Assembly: GCF_019047785.1 (NCBI RefSeq)
Contig: NZ_CP077290.1
Coordinates: forward strand, 3,782,001-3,846,000
DNA from: Enterobacter cancerogenus
GTDB taxonomy: Bacteria; Pseudomonadota; Gammaproteobacteria; Enterobacterales; Enterobacteriaceae
Length of the DNA stretch: 64,000 nt
Reading direction: 5' to 3'
A program made the translations under genes and the position numbers. Shown here in pieces: positions 1-10,209 of this stretch. The notes below the pieces were generated by a model. The model was not told the origin of the DNA. It saw only the letters and a list, made by a program, of their open reading frames with translations, and did not search any database. The first letter of the stretch is position 1; every line of letters begins with the position of its first letter.

Positions 1-1254
1 GGCACAGCTGCTGGCGGGCTGTGGTTCGGCCGGTTTTGCTACGGCTTCAGGCAGTGGAGCGAGCGCCCACTGACGTGCGATATCGCGACCGTGCTGGCGG
101 CAGATTTCCAGTGCGTCGATGTCCGGGCGCCATTTGGCCTTGAGGCTCATGGACATTTCAAAACCGGCATCCTGCAGGCGGGTTGAGAGACGGTCAACCG
201 CGCCGCCGCTCCAGCCGTGGGAGCCAAAGGCGCTGGCGCGTTTATTGCGGAAGCGCAGGCCGGTCATCTCTTCTACCAGACCCGCAATTTTTGGCATCAT
301 CACGTTGTTCATGGTGGAGGTGCCCACCAGCACGCCTTTGGAGCGGAAGGTATTGGTCAGAATCTCGTTTTTATCGCTGCGGGCGACGTTGAAGATTTTC
401 ACCGCTACGTTCGGGTCAACTTCGTTGATACCCTGCGCGATTGCATCCGCCATCATGCGGGTGTTGTTGGACATGGTGTCGTAGAAGATAGTGATGCGAT
501 CTTCCTGATAATCTGCCGCCCATTTCAGATACAGTTCGACAATCTGGGTTGGATTTTCACGCCATACCACGCCGTGAGAGGTGGCAATCATATCCACCGG
601 CAGGTTAAAGCCGAGGATCTCAGTGATTTTTGGCGTTACAAGACGGCTGAACGGCGTAAGGATGTTGGCGTAGTAGCGCTGGCACTGCTCGAACAGCTCG
701 GTCTGATCCACTTCGTCGTTGAACAAACGCTCATCGCAGTAGTGCTGGCCGAAGGCGTCGTTACTGAACAGCACCGCGTCGCCGGTCATGTAGGTCATCA
801 TGCTGTCAGGCCAGTGCAGCATAGGCGTTTCCACGAAGATCAGCTGTTTGCCGTTACCGATATCCAGGGAGTCACCGGTTTTCACGGTGTGGAAATTCCA
901 CTCCGGATGGTGATGATGGCCGTTAATGGAGTCAATCGCGTTGGTGGTGCAGTAGATTGGCGTATTCGGGATATGGGACATCAACTCGGTCAGCGCGCCG
1001 GCGTGATCTTCTTCCGCATGGTTAATAATGATGTAGTCGATGTCATTCAGGTCGATTTCGCTGCGCAGGTTCTGCACGAACTCACGGCTGAATTTGTGAT
1101 CGACGGTATCAATCAGGACGTTTTTGCCTTCACGAATGAGATAGCTGTTGTAGCTGCTGCCGCGCAGCGTTTTGTATTCAGTTCCGTGGAAATCACGAAC
1201 TTCCCAGTCACGTTGGCCAACCCAATGAATGTTATTTTTAACCAGAATAGACAT
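1..1254 (-). CDS. norV: Anaerobic nitric oxide reductase flavorubredoxin NorV (3' end outside window)
   Basis: Reduces NO to N2O in the cytoplasm under low oxygen. 418 codons are visible, reading off the left edge. They cover the metallo-beta-lactamase di-iron domain (HAEEDH metal-ligand motif near residue 80) and the flavodoxin domain ([13 protein letters not shown] loop). The last visible residues are the proline/alanine-rich linker; the C-terminal rubredoxin domain and norW would lie outside. The start MSILVKNN was chosen because it follows the sigma-54-like promoter and matches the E. coli protein. It is divergent from norR, which activates it. Confidence 0.95.
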   Translation of the reverse strand, partial: MSILVKNNIHWVGQRDWEVRDFHGTEYKTLRGSSYNSYLIREGKNVLIDTVDHKFSREFVQNLRSEIDLNDIDYIIINHAEEDHAGALTELMSHIPNTPIYCTTNAIDSINGHHHHPEWNFHTVKTGDSLDIGNGKQLIFVETPMLHWPDSMMTYMTGDAVLFSNDAFGQHYCDERLFNDEVDQTELFEQCQRYYANILTPFSRLVTPKITEILGFNLPVDMIATSHGVVWRENPTQIVELYLKWAADYQEDRITIFYDTMSNNTRMMADAIAQGINEVDPNVAVKIFNVARSDKNEILTNTFRSKGVLVGTSTMNNVMMPKIAGLVEEMTGLRFRNKRASAFGSHGWSGGAVDRLSTRLQDAGFEMSMSLKAKWRPDIDALEICRQHGRDIARQWALAPLPEAVAKPAEPQPASSCA

Positions 1255-1302
1255 AGCAACCTCAGTTTAATGCGACGTTTTTAAATAAGATGGTTTAGCT
1301 AT

Positions 1303-1318
1303 ATCAAGTTGCGTGCCA
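1303..1318 (-). promoter_or_regulatory. Sigma-54-type promoter of norV
   Basis: On the minus strand the sequence reads TGGCACGCAACTTGAT. It has the -24 TGGCAC element and a -12 TTG element, although the usual GC at -12 is GA here. It lies about 50 bp upstream of the norV start and downstream of the three NorR sites, as expected for enhancer-driven sigma-54 transcription. Confidence 0.7.
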
Positions 1319-1373
1319 ACTTTTTAACTTATTGATTGTATATGGTTTTATTTTTTATCCTCCCTAATGGGTA

Positions 1374-1429
1374 GTCATAATGACTATGATAAATACTGTC
1401 AATATGACAATGTGTATTGTCAAAATGAC
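1374..1429. promoter_or_regulatory. Three NorR enhancer sites
   Basis: Three 11-bp palindromes fit the NorR consensus GT-N7-AC: GTCATAATGAC at 1374-1384, GTCAATATGAC at 1398-1408 and GTCAAAATGAC at 1419-1429. In E. coli, NorR binds three such sites to activate norVW, and the same sites lie over the norR promoter. Start-to-start spacing is 24 and 21 bp, about two helical turns. Confidence 0.9.
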
Positions 1430-1441
1430 AGCGAGGTCAAC

Positions 1442-2953
1442 ATGAGCTTTACTGTAGATGTACTGGCGAAGATTGCCATTGAACTGCAAACCGGGATTGG
1501 GCATCAGGACCGTTTTCAGCGGCTGATTTCCACGCTGCGCCACGTGCTGGAGTGCGATGCATCGGCGCTGCTGCGCTACGAGGGGCGGCAGTTTATCCCC
1601 CTGGCGATCGACGGGCTGGCGCAGGACGTGCTGGGGCGTCGCTTTACCCTTGAAGGCCACCCGCGCCTGGAAACTATCGCCAGGGCGGGGGACGTGGTGC
1701 GCTTTCCGGCAGACAGCGATCTGCCCGATCCCTATGACGGGTTGATCCCCGGCCAGGAGAGCCTGAAGGTGCACGCCTGCATTGGCCTGCCGCTGTTTGC
1801 CGGGCAAAACCTCATCGGCGCGCTCACGCTTGACGGCATGTCGCCGGATCAGTTCGACACGTTCAGCGACGAGGAGCTGCGGCTGATTGCCGCGCTGGCC
1901 GCTGGCGCGCTCAACAATGCGCTGCTGATTGAGCAACTGGAGAGCCAGAACATTCTTCCCGGCAGCCCGGCAGCGTTTGAGCAGGTGGCTCACACCGAGA
2001 TGATCGGCCTGTCGCCGGGCATGGCGCAGCTTAAAAAAGAGATCGACATTGTGGCGGCCTCGGATTTGAACGTGCTGATTTTTGGTGAAACCGGCACCGG
2101 GAAGGAGCTGGTGGCGAAGTCGATTCACGAGGCCTCGCCGCGTGCGGTTAACCCGCTGGTCTACCTTAACTGCGCGGCGCTGCCGGAGAGCGTGGCGGAA
2201 AGCGAGCTGTTTGGTCACGTCAAAGGGGCGTTTACCGGGGCCATCAGCAACCGCAGCGGCAAGTTTGAAATGGCAGATAACGGCACGCTGTTCCTCGACG
2301 AAATTGGTGAGCTGTCGCTGTCGCTGCAGGCGAAGCTGCTGCGCGTGCTGCAGTATGGTGATATTCAGCGCGTCGGGGACGATCGCAGCCTGCGCGTCGA
2401 CGTGCGCGTGCTGGCCGCCACTAACCGCGATCTGCGTGAAGCCGTGCTGGCCGGACAGTTCCGTGCCGACCTGTTTCACCGACTGAGCGTTTTCCCGCTC
2501 TCCGTGCCGCCGCTGCGCGAGCGTGGTGAAGATGTGGTGCTGTTGGCAGGCTATTTCTGCGAGCAGTGTCGTCTGAAGATGGGGCTTTCCCGCGTGGTGT
2601 TAAGCCCGGGCGCGCGCAGCCATCTGCTGAGCTACGACTGGCCGGGAAACGTGCGCGAGCTGGAACATGCCATTCACCGTGCGGTGGTGCTGGCGCGGGC
2701 CACGCGGTCAGGGGATGAGGTGGTGATCCACGCCCGTCATTTTGCCCTGCACGATGAAGCCGTGCAGACCGTGACGCAGGTTGTCCCGGAGATTGCTACC
2801 CAGAATCTGCGTGAGGCGACGGAGGCGTTTCAGCGACAGACTATCGCCCGTGCGCTGGAGCAGAATAATCGCAGCTGGGCCGCGTGCGCGCGTGCGCTGG
2901 AGACGGACGTCGCCAACCTGCACCGGCTGGCGAAGCGTCTTGGGCTTAAATAA
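1442..2953 (+). CDS. norR: NO-responsive sigma-54 activator NorR
   Basis: 503-residue bacterial enhancer-binding protein. The N-terminal GAF domain (about 20-165) carries the residues known to hold the NO-sensing iron (R75, D99, C113, D131 all present). The AAA+ domain has Walker A GETGTGKE at 215-222 and the sigma-54 contact loop GAFTGA at 262-267. A Fis-type helix-turn-helix ends the protein. The start MSFTVDVL was chosen over an in-frame upstream codon at 1367 because the longer version would translate through the three NorR operators. Its stop overlaps the stop region of convergent gutQ by 8 nt. Confidence 0.97.
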   Translation: MSFTVDVLAKIAIELQTGIGHQDRFQRLISTLRHVLECDASALLRYEGRQFIPLAIDGLAQDVLGRRFTLEGHPRLETIARAGDVVRFPADSDLPDPYDGLIPGQESLKVHACIGLPLFAGQNLIGALTLDGMSPDQFDTFSDEELRLIAALAAGALNNALLIEQLESQNILPGSPAAFEQVAHTEMIGLSPGMAQLKKEIDIVAASDLNVLIFGETGTGKELVAKSIHEASPRAVNPLVYLNCAALPESVAESELFGHVKGAFTGAISNRSGKFEMADNGTLFLDEIGELSLSLQAKLLRVLQYGDIQRVGDDRSLRVDVRVLAATNRDLREAVLAGQFRADLFHRLSVFPLSVPPLRERGEDVVLLAGYFCEQCRLKMGLSRVVLSPGARSHLLSYDWPGNVRELEHAIHRAVVLARATRSGDEVVIHARHFALHDEAVQTVTQVVPEIATQNLREATEAFQRQTIARALEQNNRSWAACARALETDVANLHRLAKRLGLK

Positions 2954-3911
2954 TACCGGCCTGATAGAAATCCTGCAGGTTGATGGCCCCGCACAGCTTG
3001 CCGCTGTCATCCACCACCGGTGCGGCGGTAATTTTACGCTTCATCAGCACCTCTTTAGCCTCAATGGCGCGGCTTTCGGCGTTGAGCGTTAAGCCGCCTG
3101 TGGTCATGGCGTCTGACACCTGCGATTCCAGCTTACCGCCGCCAACCAGCCAGCGGCGCAGGTCGCCGTCGGTAAAGACGCCTTTGACGAAGCCGCCGTC
3201 ATCACACACGGCAACCAGCCCCAGCCCGGTACGGCTCAGCTCCAGCATTGCGTCCATCACGCTGGTATCAAGCGTGACCTGCGGCGTGGCCTCGTCGGTG
3301 CGCATCAGGTGGTGCACTTTATTGAGCAGACGCGCGCCCAGCGCCCCCGCCGGATGCGAGCGGGCAAAATCTTCTTCGTTAAACCCGCGCGCCTGCATCA
3401 CCGCCATGGCCAGCGCATCGCCCATCATCAGCGTATTGACGGTGCTGGAGGTGGGGGCGAGGTGCATCGGGCAGGCTTCGCGTTCAACAGAGATATCCAG
3501 CGTGGCTTTGGCTGCCAGCGCCAGCGGCGAGCGGGGTTTGCCGGTCATCGCCAGCAGCGCTACCGATTTTTCCTGCAGGCGAGGGATGATGAGATCCAGC
3601 TCTTTAGCTGAACCGGAGTAGGAGATGAACAGCATCACGTCGCGGCTTTCAATCATCCCCAGATCGCCATGCAGCGCTTCAGCCGGATGGACGAAAAAGG
3701 CGGGCGTGCCGGTGCTGGCAAGCGTTGCGGCAATCTTTTTGCCGATATGGCCGGATTTACCAATCCCCGCCACAATCACTTTTCCTTCACACTGAATAAG
3801 GGTGTTGGCCGCGCGGACAAAATCCTCGCCCAGACGTTCCGGCAGGCGGCTTGCTTCCTGCAACTCCAGCAGCAGGGTCTGGCGGCCTGCGTTTAACAGA
3901 AAATCACTCAT
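2946..3911 (-). CDS. gutQ: D-arabinose 5-phosphate isomerase GutQ
   Basis: Interconverts ribulose 5-phosphate and arabinose 5-phosphate, a Kdo precursor. 321 residues: an N-terminal SIS sugar-isomerase domain ([11 protein letters not shown], then SYSG) and two C-terminal CBS domains. The start [11 protein letters not shown] matches the E. coli length; the longer reading to 4001 has no homologous N-terminus. In E. coli it is the last gene of the sorbitol operon srlAEBD-gutM-srlR-gutQ, but here the upstream neighbour is mltB, so gutQ stands alone and must have its own promoter. Confidence 0.95.
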   Translation of the reverse strand: MSDFLLNAGRQTLLLELQEASRLPERLGEDFVRAANTLIQCEGKVIVAGIGKSGHIGKKIAATLASTGTPAFFVHPAEALHGDLGMIESRDVMLFISYSGSAKELDLIIPRLQEKSVALLAMTGKPRSPLALAAKATLDISVEREACPMHLAPTSSTVNTLMMGDALAMAVMQARGFNEEDFARSHPAGALGARLLNKVHHLMRTDEATPQVTLDTSVMDAMLELSRTGLGLVAVCDDGGFVKGVFTDGDLRRWLVGGGKLESQVSDAMTTGGLTLNAESRAIEAKEVLMKRKITAAPVVDDSGKLCGAINLQDFYQAGII

Positions 3912-4101
3912 CACTCTCTCCGGTTTCGATCGTTTCCATTCCCTTCGCGGCGGAAGGAGGGCGCTATAGTAATCCATTCTCCTTTCGGCGATCGTGGTCA
4001 ATGTCGAAAGATTTTGCTTACGGCCACAGAACCGCTTCCTTGAGGAGTTGGGGATGCTTTACCATACTGGGTTCTTATCGAACTCGTTAAATGGATGTCC
4101 C

Positions 4102-5202
4102 ATGTTCAAGCGTCGTTATGCAGCGCTGTTGCCTGCACTTATTTTGCTGTCCGCCTGTAGTAGCAAACCAAAGACCGAAGCTGTTCAGCAGACGGCTGGC
4201 GCGCCGTCCGGGGGCTTCTTGCTGGAGCCGCAGCACAATATGATGCAGATGGGTGGCGATTTTGCGAACAACCCGGCTGCGGAAGCCTTTATCGACAAAA
4301 TGGTGAGCAAGCACGGCTTTGACCGCCAGCAGCTGCACGAGATTTTGTCTCAGGCGAAACGTCTGGACTACGTGCTGCGTCTGATGGACAGGCAGGCCCC
4401 GACGGCACAGGTTCCAACCGGGCCGAACGGTGCGTGGCTGCGCTACCGCAAACAGTTTATTACCCCGGACAACGTGCAAAACGGCGTGGCGTTCTGGAAT
4501 CAGTATGAAGATGCGCTCAACCGCGCGTGGCAGGTTTACGGCGTTCCGCCTGAAATCATCGTCGGGATTATCGGCGTGGAAACCCGCTGGGGCCGCGTGA
4601 TGGGCAAAACCCGCATCCTCGACGCGCTGGCAACGCTCTCCTTTAACTACCCGCGCCGCGCCGAATACTTCTCGTCCGAACTGGAAACCTTCCTGCTGAT
4701 GGCGCGTAACGAGCAGGACGATCCGCTGGATCTGAAAGGCTCGTTTGCCGGTGCGATGGGCTACGGTCAGTTTATGCCGTCTTCCTATAAGCAATATGCC
4801 GTCGATTTCAATGGGGATGGTCACATCAACCTGTGGGATCCGGTAGATGCTATCGGCAGCGTGGCAAACTACTTCAAAGCGCACGGCTGGACGCCGGGCG
4901 GCCAGGTGGCGGTGCAGGCCAACGGCCAGGCGTTTGGCCTGGAAAATGGCTTCAAAACCCAGTACAGCCCTGCGCAGCTGATGGCGGCAGGCTTAACGCC
5001 GACCCAGCCGCTGGGTGACGCCCAGCAGGTGAGCCTGCTGCGCCTGGATGTCGGTACGGGTTATCAGTACTGGTACGGTCTGCCTAACTTCTACACCATC
5101 ACCCGCTATAACCACAGCACGCATTATGCGATGGCCGTGTGGCAGCTGGGGCTGGCGGTTTCCCAGGCGCGCGTGCCGGCGGCATCACCGTTTAGCCAGT
5201 AA
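4102..5202 (+). CDS. mltB: Membrane-bound lytic murein transglycosylase B
   Basis: Cleaves peptidoglycan glycan strands to 1,6-anhydro products. 366 residues with a lipoprotein signal (lipobox LLSAC, C19) placing it at the outer membrane. The Slt35-type catalytic domain contains the active-site glutamate in GVETRWG (E160) and an EF-hand-like loop (DFNGDGHINLWD). The start was set at MFKRRY, which gives a proper signal peptide; the in-frame extension to 3994 does not. Confidence 0.96.
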   Translation: MFKRRYAALLPALILLSACSSKPKTEAVQQTAGAPSGGFLLEPQHNMMQMGGDFANNPAAEAFIDKMVSKHGFDRQQLHEILSQAKRLDYVLRLMDRQAPTAQVPTGPNGAWLRYRKQFITPDNVQNGVAFWNQYEDALNRAWQVYGVPPEIIVGIIGVETRWGRVMGKTRILDALATLSFNYPRRAEYFSSELETFLLMARNEQDDPLDLKGSFAGAMGYGQFMPSSYKQYAVDFNGDGHINLWDPVDAIGSVANYFKAHGWTPGGQVAVQANGQAFGLENGFKTQYSPAQLMAAGLTPTQPLGDAQQVSLLRLDVGTGYQYWYGLPNFYTITRYNHSTHYAMAVWQLGLAVSQARVPAASPFSQ

Positions 5203-5214
5203 GTTACCTTATAC

Positions 5215-5237
5215 CCCCTCTCCCGTTGGGAGAGGGG
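5215..5237. repeat. Intergenic palindromic repeat, CCCTCTCCC family (copy 1)
   Basis: Perfect 10-bp arms CCCCTCTCCC / GGGAGAGGGG around a GTT loop, 13 bp after the mltB stop. The same core recurs at 17881, 25545, 43353, 43385, 45796 (partial) and 50882 (diverged), always between genes. It could act as a 3' hairpin for mltB mRNA. Confidence 0.75.
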
Positions 5238-5318
5238 AGCCGTGCGCCCCGTTCTTCTTAGAAACATTTCGCCACACTCCCTTTACCCTTCCTTCATTTA
5301 CATCATTGTCATCTTTTA

Positions 5319-5341
5319 TTATTGTTATGTTATAACATTTA
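5319..5341 (+). promoter_or_regulatory. Zur-box candidate overlapping a promoter
   Basis: The right half TATAACATTT equals the gamma-proteobacterial Zur half-site. The left half TTATTGTTATGT matches at most positions. The centre is a perfect 12-bp palindrome ATGTTATAACAT (5327-5338). A possible -35 TTGTCA lies at 5306-5311 and TATAAC inside the box could serve as -10 (spacing 19, long). It lies 14 bp before the mini-ORF that opens the metal ABC operon. The consensus is recalled from memory, not computed. Confidence 0.6.
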
Positions 5342-5354
5342 AAGTGGTGTAAAG

Positions 5355-5462
5355 ATGTCGACTTCCTTTTTATCGCTCTCCGCTCAGGCGCGGCTTCTGC
5401 TGGCCCTGGTGCTGATGATCTTTCTCGGTCTCGCCGTGCGCTGGGCGGTGGCGCTGCCATGA
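5355..5462 (+). CDS. 35-residue single-pass membrane mini-protein
   Basis: Not recognised. The ORF encodes 35 residues starting MSTSFLSLSAQARLLL, with one hydrophobic segment from about residue 14 to 33 and two arginines at its edges. Its stop overlaps the ATPase start as ATGA, a typical translational-coupling junction, and it sits directly after the Zur-box candidate. The upstream ribosome-binding site is weak (GTGGTG). It could be a leader peptide that couples translation, or a small subunit or regulator of the transporter. The tight junction argues for real translation. Confidence 0.5.
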   Translation: MSTSFLSLSAQARLLLALVLMIFLGLAVRWAVALP

Positions 5463-6112
5463 TCGTGATGAACGAACTTATTGCGGGCTATGACCGCCAG
5501 CCCGTCACGCGGGCGTTATCGGGGGCTATTGAGCGCGGCAGCCTGACTGCCATCGTCGGTGCGAACGGCTGCGGGAAATCCACGCTGCTCAAAACGCTCG
5601 CGGGTTTTCTTCCGCCGGTAAGCGGCAGCTTTCGCTGGCAGGGAAAACGCCCGGTGATTGGCTGGCTGGCGCAGCGGCACGCGCTGGAGGCGCAATTTCC
5701 GCTGAACGTGCAGGACGTGGTAGGGATGGGCTGCTGGCCACGCGTCTCACTTTTTTCCGGGTTTAGCCGTGACGCGCGTCTGCGAATTGCGGGGGCGCTT
5801 GAGCGAGTGGGGCTGGCGTCAATGGTGCTGTCGACCATCGATGCGCTCTCCGGCGGCCAGTTTCAGCGCATGTTATTTGCGCGCGTGTTAGTGCAGCAGG
5901 CGCCGCTGGTGATGCTCGATGAACCTTTTACCGGTGTCGATGAAGCGACCAGTAACGTCCTGATGGAGATCATGCTGGAGATGTACATGCAGGGGCAGAC
6001 GCTGCTGGCGGTGTTACACGACAGTGAGCGCGTGTCGCGGCACTTCCCACAAACGTTGCGGCTGGATCACGATATTCCCTGCTGGACCACGGAACGGGTG
6101 AGGGTGGCATGA
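5459..6112 (+). CDS. Metal (probably zinc) ABC transporter, ATP-binding protein
   Basis: 217 residues, cytoplasmic ATPase of a ZnuABC/AztABC-type importer. Walker A GANGCGKST is near residues 34-42, the Q-loop follows at WLAQRH, the signature reads ALSGGQFQRM, and Walker B is LVMLDEPFTGVDE. It overlaps the upstream mini-ORF and the downstream permease by 4 nt each (ATGA), so the four genes form one operon. The system is additional to the E. coli core order, where mltB is not followed by a transporter. Substrate is inferred from the Zur-box candidate and the binding protein. Confidence 0.88.
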   Translation: MIVMNELIAGYDRQPVTRALSGAIERGSLTAIVGANGCGKSTLLKTLAGFLPPVSGSFRWQGKRPVIGWLAQRHALEAQFPLNVQDVVGMGCWPRVSLFSGFSRDARLRIAGALERVGLASMVLSTIDALSGGQFQRMLFARVLVQQAPLVMLDEPFTGVDEATSNVLMEIMLEMYMQGQTLLAVLHDSERVSRHFPQTLRLDHDIPCWTTERVRVA

Positions 6113-6984
6113 TCTGGCACATCTTCTTTCAGCCCTTTATCGAATACGGCTTTATGCGCCGCGCGCTGGTGGTCTGCCTGGCGCTCTCCGTCAGCACGAC
6201 GGCGCTGGGCGTCTTTTTGCAACTGCGTCAGATGAGCCTGATGGGCGATGCGCTCTCCCATGCCATTTTGCCCGGCGTGGCGGTGGGGTATCTGCTTAGC
6301 GGAATGTCGCTGCTGGCGATGAGCGTGGGCGGTTTCGTGGCGGGCATTACCGTCGCGCTGGTGGCGGGCGTGGTCAGCCGCCGCACGCCGCTCAAAGAGG
6401 ACGCCAGCTTCGCCGGGTTCTACCTCGGATCGCTTGCCCTCGGCGTGACTCTGGTCTCGCTGCGCGGATCGAACGTAGACCTGCTGCATCTTCTCTTCGG
6501 TTCTATTCTCGCGGTGGACAACGACGCCGCGCTGTTCGTCGCGGGCGTGTGTATGGTCACCCTTATTATGCTGGCGATTTTCTATCGTGGGCTGGTTACC
6601 GAGGCGTTTGATACCGCGTGGCTGCAGGTGAATGCCCGCTGGCTGCCCGGACTGCTGCACGGCCTGTTTCTCGCCCTGCTGGTGCTCAACCTGGTGGCCG
6701 GTTTTCAGGTGCTCGGCACGCTGATGGCCGTTGGGCTGATGATGCTCCCGGCGGTTGCGGCGCGCTGCTGGGCCCGCACGCTACCGGGGCTGCTGGCGGT
6801 GGCGGGTATCAGCGGTATCGGCTGTGCGTGGCTGGGATTAAGCCTCTCCTGGGCCGCAAGCTTACCTGCCGGGCCGTCCATTGTGCTGACCGCCAGCGCG
6901 CTGTTTTTTATCTCGATTTTATTGGGTTCGCGCAGCAGGCTGGCTGGCAGCCTGCGTGCGCTTTTTCAACGCAAGGGGAAATGA
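6109..6984 (+). CDS. Metal (probably zinc) ABC transporter, permease
   Basis: 291-residue integral membrane protein of the ABC-3 (ZnuB/MntB) family, with about eight to nine hydrophobic segments. It contains the family-typical GDALSHAILPG motif near residue 45 and GFQVLGTLMAVGLMMLPAV near 195-213. It would form the channel through the inner membrane together with the ATPase encoded upstream. Start and stop codons overlap both neighbours (ATGA), indicating coupled translation. Confidence 0.9.
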   Translation: MIWHIFFQPFIEYGFMRRALVVCLALSVSTTALGVFLQLRQMSLMGDALSHAILPGVAVGYLLSGMSLLAMSVGGFVAGITVALVAGVVSRRTPLKEDASFAGFYLGSLALGVTLVSLRGSNVDLLHLLFGSILAVDNDAALFVAGVCMVTLIMLAIFYRGLVTEAFDTAWLQVNARWLPGLLHGLFLALLVLNLVAGFQVLGTLMAVGLMMLPAVAARCWARTLPGLLAVAGISGIGCAWLGLSLSWAASLPAGPSIVLTASALFFISILLGSRSRLAGSLRALFQRKGK

Positions 6985-7862
6985 TGAAACGTACAGGGTT
7001 AGCTATTGCGCTCGCGCTAGGAATGATGTCGCCGGGGTTGATGGCGAAAACGCTTAATGTGGTGACCAGCTTTTCCATCCTGGGTGATATTACGCAGGAG
7101 GTGGGGGGCGAACATGTGAAGGTGACTACGCTGGTGGGGCCGGATGGCGATCCGCACACCTTTGAACCGTCGCCGAAAGACAGTGCGGCGTTAAGCAAGG
7201 CGGACGTGGTGGTGGTTAACGGATTAGGGCTTGAGGGCTGGCTTGACCGTCTGGTGAAAGCCTCCGGCTTTAAAGGCCAGCTGGTGGTGGCCTCGGCGGG
7301 GGTGAAAACGCACACGCTGGAAGAAGACGGCAAAACCGTGACCGATCCCCATGCCTGGAACAGCGCGGCGAACGGGGCGCTGTATGCGCAAAATATACTG
7401 TCGGCGCTGGTGAAAGCTGACCCGGACGATAAAGCCGCGCTGGAGGCTACCGGGAAGCCGTATATCGCCCAACTGACCCAACTGGACGGCTGGGCCAAAA
7501 CGCGCTTTAGCCAGATCCCGCAGGCAAAACGCAACGTACTGACCAGCCATGACGCTTTCGGCTATTTCAGCCGCGCCTACGGTGTCACCTTTATGGCGCC
7601 GCAGGGGCTGTCGTCTGAGAGCGAAGCCAGCGCGGCGCAGGTGGCTGAGATCATCAACCAGATTAAAGCCGACGGCGTTAAAACCTGGTTTATGGAAAAC
7701 CAGCTCGACCCGCGTCTGGTGAAGCAAATTGCCAGCGCAACAGGAGCCGAGCCTGGCGGTGAACTCTACCCGGAAGCCTTGTCGGCAAAAGGCGGCGTGG
7801 CGGATACCTACGTCAGGGCGTTCCGCCACAACGTGAATACCCTCGCCGACAGCATGAAGTAA
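6984..7862 (+). CDS. Metal (probably zinc) ABC transporter, periplasmic binding protein
   Basis: 292 residues with a cleavable signal peptide (cleavage after GLMA). It belongs to the cluster A-I metal-binding family. Probable ligands are the histidines in DPHTFEPSP, DPHAWNS and TSHDAFGYF plus an acidic residue near the C-terminus. The long His-rich loop of ZnuA is absent, as in AztC-type proteins; no AztD-like chaperone gene follows. Two ATGs at 6981 and 6984 are possible; the second has better spacing to AGGGG. Confidence 0.88.
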   Translation: MKRTGLAIALALGMMSPGLMAKTLNVVTSFSILGDITQEVGGEHVKVTTLVGPDGDPHTFEPSPKDSAALSKADVVVVNGLGLEGWLDRLVKASGFKGQLVVASAGVKTHTLEEDGKTVTDPHAWNSAANGALYAQNILSALVKADPDDKAALEATGKPYIAQLTQLDGWAKTRFSQIPQAKRNVLTSHDAFGYFSRAYGVTFMAPQGLSSESEASAAQVAEIINQIKADGVKTWFMENQLDPRLVKQIASATGAEPGGELYPEALSAKGGVADTYVRAFRHNVNTLADSMK

Positions 7863-7872
7863 TGTTCTTTCA

Positions 7873-7899
7873 AGCCGATGCGCCCGCGTCGGCTTTTTT
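7873..7899 (+). terminator. Rho-independent terminator of the metal ABC operon
   Basis: Stem AGCCGA (7873-7878) pairs with TCGGCT (7889-7894), followed by a run of T to 7899. It begins 11 bp after the binding-protein stop. Confidence 0.85.
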
Positions 7900-7992
7900 C
7901 TGAAGCTCCCTCGTAAAACCTGAAGCGCATCCCCATATTTAACGAGAAAGTGCTATCTTGTGCTGCACGTTTTTCCGAAGCCTGGAGCGAAA

Positions 7993-8490
7993 ATGACTGA
8001 CCATGAATTGATGCAGCTTAGCGAAGTGGTAGGGCTGGCGTTGAAGCAGCGCGGGGCGACCATCACCACCGCCGAGTCCTGTACAGGTGGCTGGGTAGCC
8101 AAAGTGATTACCGACATTGCGGGCAGTTCCGCCTGGTTTGAACGCGGCTTTGTGACCTACAGTAATGAAGCTAAAGCCCAGATGATCGGCGTGTGTGAAG
8201 CGACGCTTGAACAGCATGGCGCGGTCAGCGAACCGGTGGTCATTGAGATGGCGATTGGTGCCCTGAAAGAGGCGCGCGCAGACTATGCGATTTCGATTAG
8301 CGGCATCGCCGGGCCGGATGGCGGCAGCGACGTGAAGCCTGTCGGCACCGTGTGGTTTGGTTTCGCAACCTCGAAAGGCGAGGGGATAACGCGCCGGGAA
8401 TGCTTCAGCGGCGATCGCGAAAGCGTGCGTCGTCAGGCGACGGAATATGCGTTAAAAACGCTCTGGCAACATTTTCTACAAAATACTTGA
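7993..8490 (+). CDS. pncC: Nicotinamide-nucleotide amidase PncC
   Basis: 165 residues, stand-alone CinA C-terminal domain. It deamidates nicotinamide mononucleotide to nicotinate mononucleotide in NAD recycling. The active-site serine lies in TTAESCTGG, and GIAGPDGG is conserved. The start MTDHELMQ follows a GGAGCG ribosome-binding site; the reading from 7960 adds an unrelated leader. It lies just upstream of recA as in E. coli (ygaD). A paralogue, ydeJ, lies at 49088. Confidence 0.95.
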   Translation: MTDHELMQLSEVVGLALKQRGATITTAESCTGGWVAKVITDIAGSSAWFERGFVTYSNEAKAQMIGVCEATLEQHGAVSEPVVIEMAIGALKEARADYAISISGIAGPDGGSDVKPVGTVWFGFATSKGEGITRRECFSGDRESVRRQATEYALKTLWQHFLQNT

Positions 8491-8514
8491 TACTGTATGA
8501 CTATACAGTATAAT
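8487..8514 (+). promoter_or_regulatory. recA promoter with LexA (SOS) box
   Basis: The -35 TTGATA (8487-8492) and -10 TATAAT (8509-8514) are separated by 16 bp, and the spacer is filled by the LexA box CTGTATGACTATACAG (8493-8508). The arrangement is the same as in E. coli recA: LexA blocks the promoter until DNA damage. The -35 overlaps the pncC stop codon. Confidence 0.96.
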
Positions 8515-8543
8515 TGCACCAACAGAACAGAAATCCACGGTGA

Positions 8544-9638
<1,095 letters not shown>

Positions 9639-9657
9639 TTCTTCCGTGTAGAAAATG

Positions 9658-9682
9658 AAGGGCTGCGAATGCGGCCCTTTTT
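9658..9682 (+). terminator. recA terminator / recX attenuator
   Basis: Stem AAGGGC (9658-9663) with GCCCTT (9674-9679), extended by T to 9682. It lies 20 bp after recA and 27 bp before recX. In E. coli partial read-through here sets the low recX level. Confidence 0.85.
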
Positions 9683-9708
9683 GCATTTCTGAATTAGCAG
9701 GTTTTTTT

Positions 9709-10209
9709 ATGAGTGAACCGACATCTCGTCGCCCTGCCTATGCGCGCCTGCTGGATCGCGCGGTACGTATTCTGGCAGTGCGTGACCACAGCGAGCAGGA
9801 GTTACGGCGTAAACTGGCGGCACCCGTGATGAGTAAAAACGGACCGGAAGAGATTGATGCCACGGCGGAAGACTACGACCGCGTGATTGCCTGGTGCTAT
9901 GAGCAGAACTATCTTGATGACGACCGTTTCGCCTCCCGGTTTCTTGCCAGCCGTGGCCGGAAAGGTTACGGCCCTGCACGTATCCGCCAGGAGCTTAACC
10001 AGAAGGGTATCTCCCGGGAATCGATTGATAAAACCCTGCGAGAGTGCGATCTCGACTGGTGTGAGATGGCGCGAGAGCAGGCGATCCGGAAATACGGAGA
10101 ACCGCTGCCGCGTGAATTTTCGGAAAAAGTCAAAATTCAGCGATTTTTACTCTACCGCGGCTTCCTGATGGAAGATATTCAGGATATCTGGCGCAATTTT
10201 GTCGATTGA
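9709..10209 (+). CDS. recX: RecA regulatory protein RecX
   Basis: 166 residues made of tandem three-helix repeats that bind RecA filaments and limit their growth. Family motifs [12 protein letters not shown] and [11 protein letters not shown] are present. The start [15 protein letters not shown] matches E. coli; the longer frame from 9655 would read through the terminator hairpin. It is expressed by read-through from recA. Confidence 0.96.
   Translation: MSEPTSRRPAYARLLDRAVRILAVRDHSEQELRRKLAAPVMSKNGPEEIDATAEDYDRVIAWCYEQNYLDDDRFASRFLASRGRKGYGPARIRQELNQKGISRESIDKTLRECDLDWCEMAREQAIRKYGEPLPREFSEKVKIQRFLLYRGFLMEDIQDIWRNFVD

Noticed and set aside
217..1284. 355-codon plus-strand ORF opposite norV
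   Set aside because: Mirror of the strongly conserved norV frame; no ribosome-binding site or family likeness.
1367..1441. N-terminal extension of norR
   Set aside because: Would translate the three NorR operators and is absent from E. coli NorR.
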